Shown in pieces: positions 1-13,000 of a stretch of 64,000 bases of DNA. A program made the translations under genes and the position numbers. The stretch's first letter is position 1. Each line of letters begins with the position of its first letter. The notes under the pieces are model-generated. The model was given only the letters and a program-made list of their open reading frames with translations, searched no databases and was not told where the DNA came from. The stretch comes from Euwallacea fornicatus (Eukaryota; Arthropoda; Insecta; Coleoptera; Curculionidae), in contig NC_089562.1 in assembly GCF_040115645.1 (NCBI RefSeq), forward strand, positions 744,001 to 808,000, written 5' to 3'.

Positions 1-245
1 ACGCTTATAATTTTCTCTGTGTTCATATTCCTGATAATAATTTGCTGTAATTAATAAATATCACTTTCAGAAGTTTCGGATAAAATAACATACCAATGAT
101 TACTGCCAGCAAATAGAAAAGACATGAGGAATTAATTTTAAATTTAAATACTTGCTCTCAACCAAGGAGGTCAATGTGGCAACGTCGGATACAATTAGAA
201 GCAAAAGATCATGCGCGCTTCATTTCTTCAGTAGGGTCTCGGAAA

Positions 246-3200
246 ATGGCGTCGGCAAAGTTTCTCGAGGAAGCTCTGAATACAGACGTGGACGAATCAG
301 CAGTGAACGCGATTGTGGGCTCCTTAGAGAACCAGCTTGGCTCCACTGCGCCCCATGCTCAGCCCCCGAATGCAGGTTTGCAGCAAAACCACGTGAATAG
401 TCCGTTATCAAACGGCGGGACGGCGTCAGCCCCCCAGAAACATGGGACTATCGCCAACGGTGACTCGATCAGCGCGGGCAGCGTTTCCAATGCTGTCGAC
501 AAACAATTGAACAATGCGTACATGAATGCAACACAACAGCCCACTTCGACGTACAATTTACCGCAAAGTGATCAGAAGCCCCAGGAAGGGGTGAAGATAG
601 TGTACTCTCAAGGGGGACAGGTCATGGGAGGCCAAGGGGCTGTGCTGCAGCAGCGCCCCCCACAGGGCCAGATCCCTAATGGGACCATCAATATGACCCA
701 ACAAACGGTCAGTGTTGCTTTGTTATTTAAAGTGTTTATGAAGGTTCTGTGTGTATGTTTAAGTGAGAATGAATAGAGTGCCCTTAGGAGCTTCATTTCA
801 AATTACTAGTATTAGTCCCCGTCCTATGTTAGATGTGATAGCATTGATTCAACAGCTGAAGAATAACTAACCTGAAAAGTGTCAACACATGGTTTTAAAT
901 TTACATTGCCGAGAAGCCAATTTTCTTGATTTTATAACCACTTTTAAGGTTGGTCAAGGAGCCCCATTAAAAATGAAGATTTTTTGTTCTTGTTATTGTT
1001 TACAGTTCTTGAACATGACAGATGTCATTGTCAATAAAAAAATTTCCCATATGATGGGATAATTCTCCAAATAACTTTAAGGAGTTGTAAACTTTCAAGT
1101 ACTTTTCTTTGTTTTTAATTTTCCGGTCTTGACCTTAAAGCCTCAATGAAACCAAAATTTGTTAGTTTAACCTTACCTGAACAATATAGAGTGACTAATT
1201 TTAATTTCATCACACTGTATATTTTTTCAAACACATGTGATGTTTCTGATTTTTACTATTTACCCATTTATCAGATTCGAAAAGTCCTAAAGCATAATTT
1301 GTCATTTTTTAAAGAGATTGTATTTCCTTGGAAAGTAAGTTTCCAGATTCAATCTATTATCCCTTGAAACAAGAATTATCACCTTTTCAGTGCTGTTTAA
1401 AAGGTGTCTCTTTCTACAATTGCTTAGTTATTTTGTTGCCAAAAGTATGGGAACACTAACCTTCCCTATTACACTAAACTGCAATATTTTAGGTTCTTGG
1501 GTCATCTCCATCAACCATTGCGCAAGTCCCAGTACAAAAACCCCCCACCATAGTACTCAAGGCTGGTAACCCAGGAGGTACACCAGGTCTAGTTACTGTA
1601 CCTGTCAATGCAGTTCCCCAAGCCAACAATGTAAGTAGACTATGCTCAACTAATGCAAGCGCTAGGTATTAGTGTACTAACCAAACCACACTGGGCACCT
1701 ATCCCCCTACCTAACAAAACTCACTTAAATCACATTGGCGAGGACTAATTGCAGGGTACACAAGGCATTCAAACAACTACTATAGGTGTCTCTTCCCAAC
1801 CGATCCTATCTAACCTGCAAGTGGTCAATGTGCGTCCCCAAGGGGGGCAAACCAAGGCCCCTGCTCGAGTTGTTCTGAGCGCGGCTCCTGGGCTGGTGGG
1901 GGCCCGGCCGGGCGCACCTGTAAGTCGTAGTTTTTGAACACACGCAAATTTGAAGGTTTTCTTTTGTGAATGGATGAATGTGGAGGACCGAATTGTGTGG
2001 GGTTTGCATGTGAAAGAAAACCTTCGAATTTTTGGAAAAAAATTGAATTAAGTTATTTGATGCTGATTAGAAGTAGATGAAGTCGTAAATTATTGTCTTT
2101 AGATTACCCACGTTGTTGTTGGTATTTATTTTTTGGGGATTATTCGACCATGTTGCTTTTACTAAGTTCCCACTAACCATCCACTATTACTAATTGGGAA
2201 TTTGCTTGTACCTACACTTTGTGTGGTTTTGTATGTAGACACAAGGCGTTAAATTGTAAGACTGTTGATATCTCTTACCTGAATATTTTTTTGTCATTTT
2301 CCCAGGATGAAGGAATGAATATTTCTGTTGTTTGCTAATAAGCTTTAAATGCATGCTTGCCTAGTAAATGCTGAAGAAATGATTTTGGTAGTTTTATTTT
2401 TACATTTATAAGTCATTTAGTGTTAAAAATATCTTGAGATTTGTATGTAACTTTAAATAACCATATGCACGAAAACCGTTATTCTAGACACGTTCCAACT
2501 CCATGTGTAAATAGGTGTGGAACCAATTTTCTGACTTACTTTTGAGTAAAATTTTACTGAAATAAGTCAGCTAACTCTATGGATGTAAGGGAAAATCAAG
2601 ATTGATCTTGTCGAACTATAGTTGACAAAATTCGTGGTTTTTGACGTTTAATAAAATATTTTACTAAAATTACAAAAACCCATGTTTCCAACAAATAACC
2701 CTATTTTATCTTCACATTTGCAATTTTAATACTAAGTGTGATGAAAATGATATATTAATTATTAAGAACCATCCATGTTTTGCTGCCCATTTATGTATTA
2801 TATGCCTAAAGCCTTCAACTTTAAAGTCAAACTTCAGTAAGGGCGACTAGAGTGAGGTTTGATAAAATAGCTTCCTATTCGAAACTCTGAAAATTGCTGG
2901 TTGATATCTATGTGGGATGGCCTATCAAAAACGTTCTGATTGGAAATAACTGCGTGGAAAAAGTATTATTGAGAAAATTTGGAACACCTCAATATCATTT
3001 ATGGATATTATTGGTGGATGGTATTTACTTCATCATTTTCAATGTAGTGTATAAATGTTATTGGATTTCATTCTTATTTAAAAAAATATGCAGATCTACA
3101 CTACCTTGGACTATCATTGGCAAGATTTGTCCAAATTTGTATATCTAAGTATTTTCGAGATGAGACATAAATTTGTGCTGTCTTGTATAGAAAAATTGAT

Positions 3201-6200
3201 GCCTATACTATTCTCATACTTATTTGCCATTACTCATCACTATGCTTATATCATCAAATCAAATGCGGCACAACCTACTTTGCATCATATAGCCGTCTTT
3301 GATTGTTATGTAAGCTTAGACGAAGGCAAAAACAATCACATTGATTCTGCTGCCTTAGGCGATAAAAAAACGTGTGATTGTAGTTGACACATAAATCATA
3401 TCTTCTCTTCTAATTTAAGAGGTGTATTAAAAAAGGATGGTTTTGTGCTATTCAGCAGCTAAGTTAATAGTGGTGACAAATGGGATATTAAATAACCAAA
3501 GTTTTTGTTAGGCCCTTCTGTATAGTATCAGCAATAAAGCAATCCATTACTTGGTTTTAAAATTTAAATAATTGCCTCAATACGTATGCAACCTAATGTT
3601 ACATAATTACTAAACTTACTAGAGACGGCTCGAGGAAACCTCGCACCGACTCTATTTGTCTCTTTATATTACTCCTTAGTTTCTGTTTGGTCATTCTTCA
3701 TTCCGCAGAATAGTAATTCACTCAAATTTAAGTTGAAGGCTTCTTTCATGCCTAACATTGCTTCTGCCTTGAGTGTATGTCCGTCTAACTTTGTCCGTAT
3801 GTCTCTGGGTGTTCTAGCAACTAACGTTACAGTCGTTTCACGGTTTGCAACCGGGTCAACAGGGGGCCTTGCTACTAAAAACTGAGAATGGCCAGTACCA
3901 ATTGCTACGAGTGGGTCCCGCCCCCGCCCAAGCTGCCAATTTGACAACTTCTCAACCTGGGGGTCAACCTGTTACTTTTCGCATGCAAACGGTCCCTGCG
4001 GTATGTCACTTTCTCTCTCTCCTTCTTTCTAAACTTATTTATTGGAATGTGTTTTGCAGCAAGGTACAGTGTCAGGAGCCGCGACTAATCCGGTTCAAGC
4101 AGGAGGTACCACCACAGTTAGCTCGACACAGCCTGTAGTACAGACTACGCCACCTGTGCAGGTAAGTTCTTGTTTTATCTGTGAGTTTGATCATAACATG
4201 GGTATTAGCAGAGACCGGCCAATGACAATACCAAAGAGAAGTGTCGCAAGTTTTTGGCCAACTTACTAGAGTTGTCCAGTAGGGAACCGAAATCGGTGGA
4301 ACGGAATGTGCGGACACTGATACAGGAACTAATTGACAACAAGGTTGAACCTGAGGACTTTTGTGATAAGTTGGAGCGGTTGTTGAATGCCAGTCCTCAG
4401 CCATGCCTCATCGGGTTTCTAAAGGTAAGTTTAAAGATCAGTCAATTAAATTGCCAATGACAGAGCAATATCAAAGTTTGTTCTGTGTTGTTTTCTATAT
4501 TATATACTCCAATGCATTCTTCAATGCGGTTTCATGGTACTCAGATGTATCAACGGATTAAAACTCCAGAAAACGTTCATAGGAGAACCCCTTAAATTCC
4601 TTATGTTGATCCTAATTTTCAGAAAAGTCTCCCCCTCTTACGTCATTCGCTCGCCAACAACGAGCTTACGATTGAGGGCATAAGACCGCCGCCGCCCAAT
4701 GTCTTCTCGGTGGCAGGAGCTGCCCCAACCGTCCAAACGGTTAGAGCAGCCGCCCCCGCTATTGCGGGCGGTCAACAAGTTAGAATTGTTGGACCGGGAG
4801 CTGCAGTGGTTCGAGCCGCAGCCCCTGGAGCTCCCGGAGTTTTGCAACATAGACTGGTCGCCCCGCTTCGAGGAACTGTCCAACAACCGCCCACACGAAT
4901 GGTATTATTTTTCCCTTAACATCCCTTAACATCTATATTTCTCCTTCTTCAAATTAGGTAACAGCTATTCGACAACCAGTTTCTCAACATCAAACGATCT
5001 CAGCATCTCAACCTCCTGCGTTACATCCCGTATATGCAGGAGCTGGTCAACAGCAAGTAGTACCGTCGCAAAATGCCTCTCAGCAGCCTAGGCCTACCGT
5101 GGCTAGGCCTCTGCAAGTGAGGCCTGCTGGGCAGGGTAGACCACCTCCTCAGAGAGTGGTAGCCCCTGCTGGAAGTAAAAATGTATCGGTGGTGGGAGCA
5201 AAGGGAGCAATTTCTGGAATCGGATCGAATAGACCGTCAGCAAAAGAGAAAGGTGAACTTTAAATCAGGAAAATTAGTGCTTAGAAATATATATTAAATT
5301 AAATTAGAAAACAAATAGCCAAATTAGGAAACAAGATTGCAAATCTCCAAAATAATTTCTACAAGCACTTTCTTGGAATTTTTGTCGCCTGAGAAATGTG
5401 TTGTGCCATCACTGTTTTGTGTTTGTATGATGTATTTGTTCTAACACTCTCAACTCAGAAAATTGATAATTTTATTACCAAACTAGAGATGCATTTTTAA
5501 AATACACAAAGCTGTTTAGTAAATGGTAACACAGTGTGTGTCATTTATCCAAGCATTATCGTCGCTATACAGATCAGCTATACATATAGGTGCGACGCAG
5601 AGAAAATTTAGCAAAAAAGCTATTTAGCGGCAGTAAATTAATAGGAGCAAATTTGTCAAACTGATCATTTTCCATTATTAATGAATATATATTAACAAAA
5701 AACAATTTTTAATAGATTTTTATTTAAAATTGTCAAATAAGAGAAATTCAATGAATGATCTTAGATAAGAGAACTTCAATGAAGAAATATTCAGTTAAGT
5801 GTATAACGTTTTCTTTACACTTTATTTCATAGAAAAGAAATCATTTTCGGCAGCATATACCGGTGACGACGACATCAACGATGTAGCTGCCATGGGTGGC
5901 GTAAATCTGGCGGAGGAGACGCAGAAAATTTTGGGCTCAACCGAATACGTGGGAACCCAAATTCGGTCGTGCAAAGAAGATATATTGTGTTCAATGGGTC
6001 CACTACAATTAAAAGTACGTTCAAAATAAATGATTGAGAAAACCCCGCATACATTCTTTTTCTAGATTAGGCAAATTTTGACCAAACACGGGTTGGAGGA
6101 CCCGAGTACCGGTGATGTCGCGGCATGCGTATCACACGCCGCCCAAGAGCGGTTGCGAAACTTGGTGGAAAAGCTCGCGGTCATCACCGAACATAGACTA

Positions 6201-6837
6201 GAATTAGTGAAAAGTGATTCTCGGTATGAGGTTACCAATGATATTAAGGGTGCGTTTCTAGTTTATTGCATGAAAGGTGAATTTATGGGTTGGTTTTAGG
6301 TCAACTGAAGTTTTTAGAGGATCTGGACAAAGCTGAAAGGAAAAAGCACGAGGAACTGGAACGAGAAATGCTTCTTCGGGCGGCGAAAAGCCGCTCGAAG
6401 ACCGAGGATCCCGAACAGGCCAAACTCAAAGGTTTGTTTTGTTGAATATTTCGTTTTATAATATGTTGGGTTTTGTGGGATTTGGCAGCTAAAGCGAAGG
6501 AGATGCAAAGAGTAGAGATGGAAGAGTTGCGGCAGAGAGAGGCGAACGCCACTGCTTTGCAGGCCATCGGACCCAGGAAAAAACCTCGATTGGATGGAGA
6601 AACGACAATGAATGCACAGGTCGAAAAAAATCAGGGAATTGTGTATCCTCAACTTTCCCCTTATTTTTCTCTTTACAGAACCCGTCCGTGGGCGGTACCA
6701 ACAACACCCCACATCGCGGCCAAATGCCGCTCCGTCAGCGCATAAAAAAAGTAACGATGCGCGACCTCCAGTTCCTGTTCGAGAGCGAAAAAGACCTGTG
6801 TAGGAGTAAACTGTTGTACAAGGCGTACCTCAAGTGA
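246..6837 (+). CDS. TAF4: TFIID subunit 4 (TAF4)
   Basis: TAF4 is a core subunit of TFIID; it pairs with TAF12 through a histone fold and contacts activators through its TAFH domain in the nucleus. Exons: 246-707, 1493-1630, 1755-1919, 3818-4000, 4060-4161, 4212-4424, 4623-4901, 4958-5252, 5833-6014, 6066-6249, 6300-6431, 6489-6619, 6679-6837; they join in frame to 874 codons plus TGA. The N-terminal half is Gln/Pro/Gly/Ala-rich and disordered. Exon 6 (about residues 351-421) is a TAFH/NHR1 domain, with CRKFLANLLELS and EDFCDKLERLLNASPQP visible. Exons 9-13 (about 612-874) form the TAF4 C-terminal domain (DDDINDVAAMGGVNLAEE, ending DLQFLFESEKDLC). The start is the ATG at 246 (MASAKFLEEAL), which matches the usual insect start; an in-frame ATG at 174 is less likely. 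The exon-4 acceptor could be 3818 or 3833. It is shorter than vertebrate TAF4. Confidence 0.95.
1920..3817 (+). other. TAF4 intron 3
   Basis: This 1.9-kb AT-rich intron separates TAF4 exons 3 and 4. I see no coding exon, RNA gene or recognisable transposon in it. Open frames such as the one at 2894-3148 lack codon structure and match nothing I know. Confidence 0.7.
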
Positions 6838-9800
6838 TACCGACGAGGCAAGTGCGGTACCAATGTTGTGATAATTGTCTCCGTAACGGCGACGATCAGA
6901 GCGTTTTAACACCTCCGTGATGGTGTTGGAATCGAGGGGGGAGAAGCTCTAGAAAATTCAAGTGGTGCTTGAGCCTGAAAGCGGCTCGAGGAGCGAGGAA
7001 ACTTGTAATTGGAAATGCCTTAACGTGGTGATTTTTAATTCCTGGTTCGATTGAGCTGGGAGAAGTGGTGCTTTGAGGAGAATTTGAGGGAAATATATTT
7101 ATTAAATCGGGGCACTGCGGTAGTTGTTAGAAAGTTGGTTTTAGCGAAAAGACTTAATTTAACATATTTTTGAAACTTTGGTTTCTGGAGTCTGGAGTAC
7201 AGGGTTCAGTATAGTATATGAGAAATTGTCATCAAGGCATCACGCTCCGTCAGACATTAAAAGAGAGTCAATAATATTATGTAATAACGAGTGATGAATG
7301 GCGGTTTAAGTAGATTTTTTTTTCTCGAATCACAATGATGACGAGTTTGATTGATTAATTAAGGCTTGAATTCTATGTTGTTTGAGGGTCCATACATTAA
7401 AAGGAACAAAGAACTTCTAATAGTTGGTTAATGTTGCCTCGTAAGGTAAGTCATCGTTTACTTCACAAGCTCATTTGTCATAGGGTGCATTAGTCGTAAT
7501 ATAGAAAAGATACTGGTGTTCCAAGTTCTAAATAACGGCCCATGTCCCTACTTCGGAAGATGCGAAAATTAGTTCTCTGATCAAAAAATGATAGTGTTAA
7601 TAGTTTGTAACTGTTGTCCCTTAATTCATAGTTTATTTCGGTCTCATTTGTTGGTATAAGGCGCCTTCGCCATAACATCAAAAATAAATGGTGTTGATAT
7701 CTTTCAAATTAGGATTTACTTCAAAAAAGTTCCTAGATCTCTAATCAACGGAAAAAAGGACATTTTAATGGCTGATACTCATTGTTCCATAATCCGTGAT
7801 TTACTTTACCCTTAATATCTATAGGGTGCCTTCGTCTCAATAAGGGAAAAATGGAATTGTAAGCATTTAATTACATTTTATTTGGAAAACTAAGTGTACA
7901 AACAATTAAAAAAAGAAAATACTGATAACCGATAAATGTTGTTCTTTATTTCACCGTTTACATTTATTTGGGGTGAAGTGCCTTCACTATAATATAAATA
8001 AAAAAAGTGGAATTGGAGGCTCCTAACAGCGATTTACATGGAAAAGTTTCTAGAACCAATAAACTAATGAAAATTTTAAAAATTTATAAATCACTCCCGT
8101 AATTCGTCGTTTACTCAATAGTACTTATTTAGTGCGAAGCACTCAACAAAATTTGTTCAATATTTGCCATAATATGAAAAACTATGAAACGAAGCGCCTA
8201 TTTATGATTAAATTGAAAACAGTGTCTACATCTGTAATCAATAAAAACCGAAGATTCAATAGGCCTTAAACATACGTGCGTAATTTGTCATTTAAAATTT
8301 ATTTGATATAGAACGTCTTTGCCATAATATGAAGAAAAAATATAAAGGTTTTAATCACAATGTACATGATAAATGATCTAATTGATAAAAAAAGAAGTCT
8401 GAAAAAATTCATAAACGTTATATACTAAACCTTAGTTTTCTAACGACTTGCTGGAAATATTGCGCGCTCACCAAAGTATAAAAATCTTCTAAAATATCTC
8501 TAGATTATAAAAACATTATGATTCGAGAAAGAAAGCGATTCTTTTAACTTAAAATACCACTGTTTAGCTAGTCTAATATAAATTGTATCTCTGGTTCGAT
8601 GATAATTACTTTTAATTTGTTTACGTGCAATATTAATCCTATAATTTCTTTCTTAGATTTTAACAGTGCATTTTTCCCATAAATCTGTTAAATTGGCGCA
8701 ATTATGCACAGTGGACAATGAAGTACCAATACAATTTATCTTCACTCTTTGGAGTTTTATGATTTTCCCAATTTCTCAACAAACTCGTTCTTAGCCTCCT
8801 TTTATTTCCCGCAAGTACCCAAAGTTTTACAGTGAAATACCTTCCAAACGTACCCTCGGTACAATACTTCTAGCAATTTCGGCTGTCGTTTTGGATTACT
8901 AGTACCCAGTCTAGTACCAAAAGGTTTTTAATTCAACCAATAGGGCATATTTATAAAAACGTATGAGTGATGTTTTGTATCAAAACTTACGGAAAGCAAA
9001 AGCTTTTATAAATATGTACCAATTTATTCATTCTTCTAGATTTTTCTTCTAATTTTGTTCTTCATTTATATATGTATAAAGTTTTGCGGCAGTTTTCTTT
9101 GGTTTTCCAAAGAACTCTGCCTTGTTAGCGAAAATTATGTAAATAAGAAGCGAGCATCAAATAATAATGATTATCATGTCCTCACCAGCATTGTAAATAT
9201 CGTCTATGCGAATCACTGTTGTTTTCTTTATAAGAAAATTGTAATTTTTTAAGTCGTCTACATGTTGGTTTCACTGCTGATGCCCCAAGCTGAAGGTGCG
9301 TTTCAGTCCGTTCTCTATTGCCTCCCAAAGCCGACGTCACAGTGAAAAATCCTGTAAGTAAATAGTTGTACATTTTTTTGTTTTATAATGACTGTAACTA
9401 TTGAACATAATGTTATATAATTTTTGTTATAGATTAATATTTAATATAATAAAAGATTAAATCACCTTGAAGTCGACTAGTTTTTTGTTCTGTAATTATG
9501 CAAGCATAGATTTTTGTCCGTGTGATCGGAGGTTTTGTATTTATTTTGTAACCATGAACGTTTCCATATCTATTTTTATTAAATTGTTTTTATAAAAGTC
9601 TTTTGTCTTGTTTATTGTACAAAAGCATAGAACATTGAAGTGACGAAAAATAGAATTAGAGAAAAATTGCGTGAGCGGAAAAATCATCATAGAGAAGGTC
9701 AAATTTGTTCGATTCTCAAATATGTATATTCGGTTATTAAAATGACAATCCTTCGTGGAAGTATTAAAATTTCTAAACTTATAAATTTTCTTGGTAAAAC

Positions 9801-10033
9801 TCGTACAAAAAGATTCAAGTTGCAGTTTTCTTGGATCAATTCGTATCTTCAAATTGTTATTTTCATTGAGGCATAGACTTAGCAACAAAATAACTACACA
9901 AAAATGTAGAAATATTTTCTTCTTCGGACAGAGTATTTCTTAAAAATATTTGTTTGCAAAATGTATTTTTTCATAGTGAAATCAAACAGCTCACATGTTT
10001 AAAATGTTATATATTATCAAAAAATATCAACAA
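6838..10033. other. Convergent intergenic region TAF4/WDR3
   Basis: TAF4 (+) and WDR3 (-) end toward each other here. The first ~400 bp is probably TAF4 3' UTR. About 7240-8440 is a degenerate tandem repeat (listed separately). From 8440 to 10033 the sequence is AT-rich with no supported gene; overlapping open frames on both strands at 9541-9888 look like chance in low-complexity DNA. Confidence 0.6.
7240..8440. repeat. Degenerate tandem repeat, ~165-bp period
   Basis: Six recognisable units share two anchors: a first one like AATTCGTCGTTTACT and, ~25-40 bp later, one like GTGCCTTCGCCATAATAT followed by an A-run. The second anchor occurs near 7483, 7661, 7825, 7976, 8160 and 8314, a spacing of about 150-185 bp. 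Units are strongly diverged, so the array is old. A possible partial unit precedes it from about 7240. It could be a satellite remnant or the tandem core of a Helitron-like or other non-autonomous element. Confidence 0.7.
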
Positions 10034-13000
10034 TCAAGTATTTAATACTAGAATAGATCTCTTCAATTTCTCCCTTTTCCTTCTCTTCTTCTCGCCTTTT
10101 TTCTTCTCAATGGTGGCGTCCCTAAACAACTGCACCCCCTCGGTATTTTCAATCTGTCTTTGCAGGAACTGCATTCCGAAATAATTGTACCCTGTTAAAT
10201 CCTAAACAAAGAAAACTTCAATCAATGACTGTTTTTCTCCACTATATACAGGGTGTCCTCGAATTACGTGGCCAAAATAATACCGCAGATTGTTTGAGTG
10301 AAAATAAGTCGATTTAACTAAACTTCCCTCAGTCCAAAAGTTGATAATTATGGAGCTACAGGGTGTTAAAGTTGAAAAAAAAAATCACATTTTCTTTAAT
10401 ATCTTTCGATATCTTTGAGTTAATTTCACGAAATTTCATATTTGAGGGTGTTTTAGGATACGAAATTCAAATTTATTAACGATTTAGTTGTTTCTTCTAG
10501 GGGGCGCCACAAGCGACCATTAGGACACATTTAAATCTCTGTAACTTTTTCATGCCACGGTGTATATTATTTTGGTATTTAAAAACCTTTTTCCCTACCT
10601 TTTATACTTAGAAAAGGTATACTTTATTGACGTCGCTAGAAACAACGGTTTTGGAGAAAAATGCATCTAAGCCTGATGATGCATGCAAATTACCTTAAAA
10701 TTATTTTCCGTTAAAAAAAATTAAGTTTTTCAAAAATAATTATTAGTAAAGGTATAACAATAAGTTTTCAAAATCAGATATTATTTTGACTATTACAACG
10801 GCAAAGTCCATAAACTAACAGCATATCCACCATTTCAGAATAAGTGAATTTATTGGCCATACTTATGGATATTTACAGGAACAAGAAGCGAAACTGACAA
10901 GAAAAACTGAGGGCTAAATAAAAAAACTGACATTTGAGAAACAAATTCAAGTGTTAAAATGTCAATTAAAAACATAGCCAACTGAGTTATTTACTTAAAA
11001 GCGCTAACGCAAATATGCAGCGCATTAGAATTGTGCGTTTTTCTCCAAAACCGTTGCTTCTAGCGACGTCAATAAAGTATACCTTTTCTAAGTATAAAAG
11101 GTAGGGAAGAAGGTTTTTAAATACCAAAATAATATACACCGTGGCACGAAAAAGTTACAGAGATTTAAATGTGTCCTAATGATCGCTTGTGGCGCCCCCT
11201 AGAAGAAACAACTAAATCGTTAATAAATTTGAATTTCGTATCCTAAAACACCCTCAAATATGAAATTTCGTGAAATTAACTCAAAGAAATCGAAAGATAT
11301 TAAAGAAAATGTGATTTTTTTTTTCAACTTTAACACCCTGTAGCTCCATAATTATTAACTTTTGGACTGAGGGAAGTTTAGTTAAATCGACTTATTTTCA
11401 CTCAAACAATCTGCGGTATTATTTTGGCCACGTAATTCGAGGACACCCTGTATATGTAAGCTTAGACCTACACCTGATAATTTCTCTCGCTCTGACGTAC
11501 GTAATTTAAGGCAAAAAAATTATAGGAAAGTTAATTACGTTGCAGTAGCCAAACAATGAGTTACGTGTATATTGATGTACCAACAAAAAAAAAACATGTA
11601 TTTACCCTCAATTCCCCCACTTTAGTGCGAATAACCGTCTCCAACTTCTCCATTGTAGGCAACAACAGATGGTTGGCAACTATAGGAGCATGGTGCAACT
11701 TTAACAGAAACATGGCAACTTTGCAACCAAGCTCTGTGCAATCTCCCCGTTGGATCAAACGAGGTAACGTTGTCAGAATCTCACAAACTGAATTAAAAGG
11801 AAGTAACAGGAGACCCTCCTCAAGATCGCTGTTTAAATTTTAATTGCAATTATATGGTGTATTTTTTTTCTCAAATTCCAACCTTGGTCTGATGCGTTTT
11901 ATAGTTTCCAGCAAAAAATCGTCCGGGGTTGTCACATTGAATGCCTGCATTAAAAGGGGTGGAGCTGGAAGGGGTACAGTTTGTGTTGAGGCCGCTTGAA
12001 GAGTTTCATGTTCTTGCAATTGTTCTCTGAATGTTTGGCCTAATTCCAAACATTCTAGAATGCTTTCAGCCTAAAAACCTTATTATTAAACAAACACAGA
12101 ATTTCTTTAATCGGGGGAAACTTGCAGCTCTTTCACTACCAATGGTTCTCTTGCTAGGTAGATTTAGGCCTGGTTGACTGGGCACTATAGCTTGCTGTTC
12201 TCCGGTTGCAAGTTCCTCTAGCTGTCCTCGTTCCTCTTCTTGTTCGTCTTGCAGCACAACTAACTGCTCAGATTTTTCATATAGTCTTAAAACTCTGTCC
12301 GAGCCGCAAGAGACCACATACTGCCCATTGGGGCTAACTGCTAATGAATTTGCTTCTCCAGAATGGCCCTAGAAAAAACTATCTAGTGAAAGTTTCATCT
12401 AATAGGGTTTATTTTAGTTTTACCTGCAAAGTGATTATTTTGTGATATTTGTCTCCATCCCACTGTTTAAGCTTTCCGTCTTTGCCGCAAGTGAATAAAT
12501 AATGAGTTTTAGGCACAAATTGCAGTCCTGTTACTGTGTCTTCATGAGCAAATATACTTTTATGACAATCCCCAAAATCCATGCCCCAAATCTTGATATT
12601 TCTATCCCCAGATCCAGTGGCGATTAACCGGGAATCGCTGGAAATGTCCATGCAGTATACCGGTAATTTGTGGCCGTAGAGCGATAAGTAGAACTAAATA
12701 ATAAAAATAAAAATATATTCTAATTTGTAGCTAAACTTCGTTATACATACTTTAAATGAATCCGCGAAGAAAATTTTTACTGTGGAATCCATTAAAGCAA
12801 CAGCAATAAACTTCCCATTAGCAGATAGTTTAACACACAAAACTCCACTGTTTAATTTAAGAGTTCTTTTATGCACCAAAGAGAGCACTTTGACTTGAGC
12901 CTGACTTTTTTCATCCAATATCAGTTCAAATTGCCAAAATTTTACAGTATCATCACCCCCTCCTGTGACACACCCTCTTAAATCATTAGTCAAAGTTATA

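Noticed and set aside
174..245. Upstream in-frame ATG of TAF4 at 174
   Set aside because: It would add 24 residues not typical of TAF4; the ATG at 246 gives the conserved MASAKFLEEAL start.
7240..8440. CRISPR-like or microsatellite array
   Set aside because: Units are ~165 bp, strongly diverged and in a eukaryotic genome; there are no identical short repeats with unique spacers.
9541..9888. 115-codon minus-strand frame near the WDR3 end
   Set aside because: Low-complexity AT-rich sequence with a frame open on both strands; no domain, and WDR3 already ends at 10034.
11561..11758. Separate small gene at the fold-back edge
   Set aside because: It is WDR3 exon 11 (VAMFLLKLHH); it joins exons 10 and 12 in phase.
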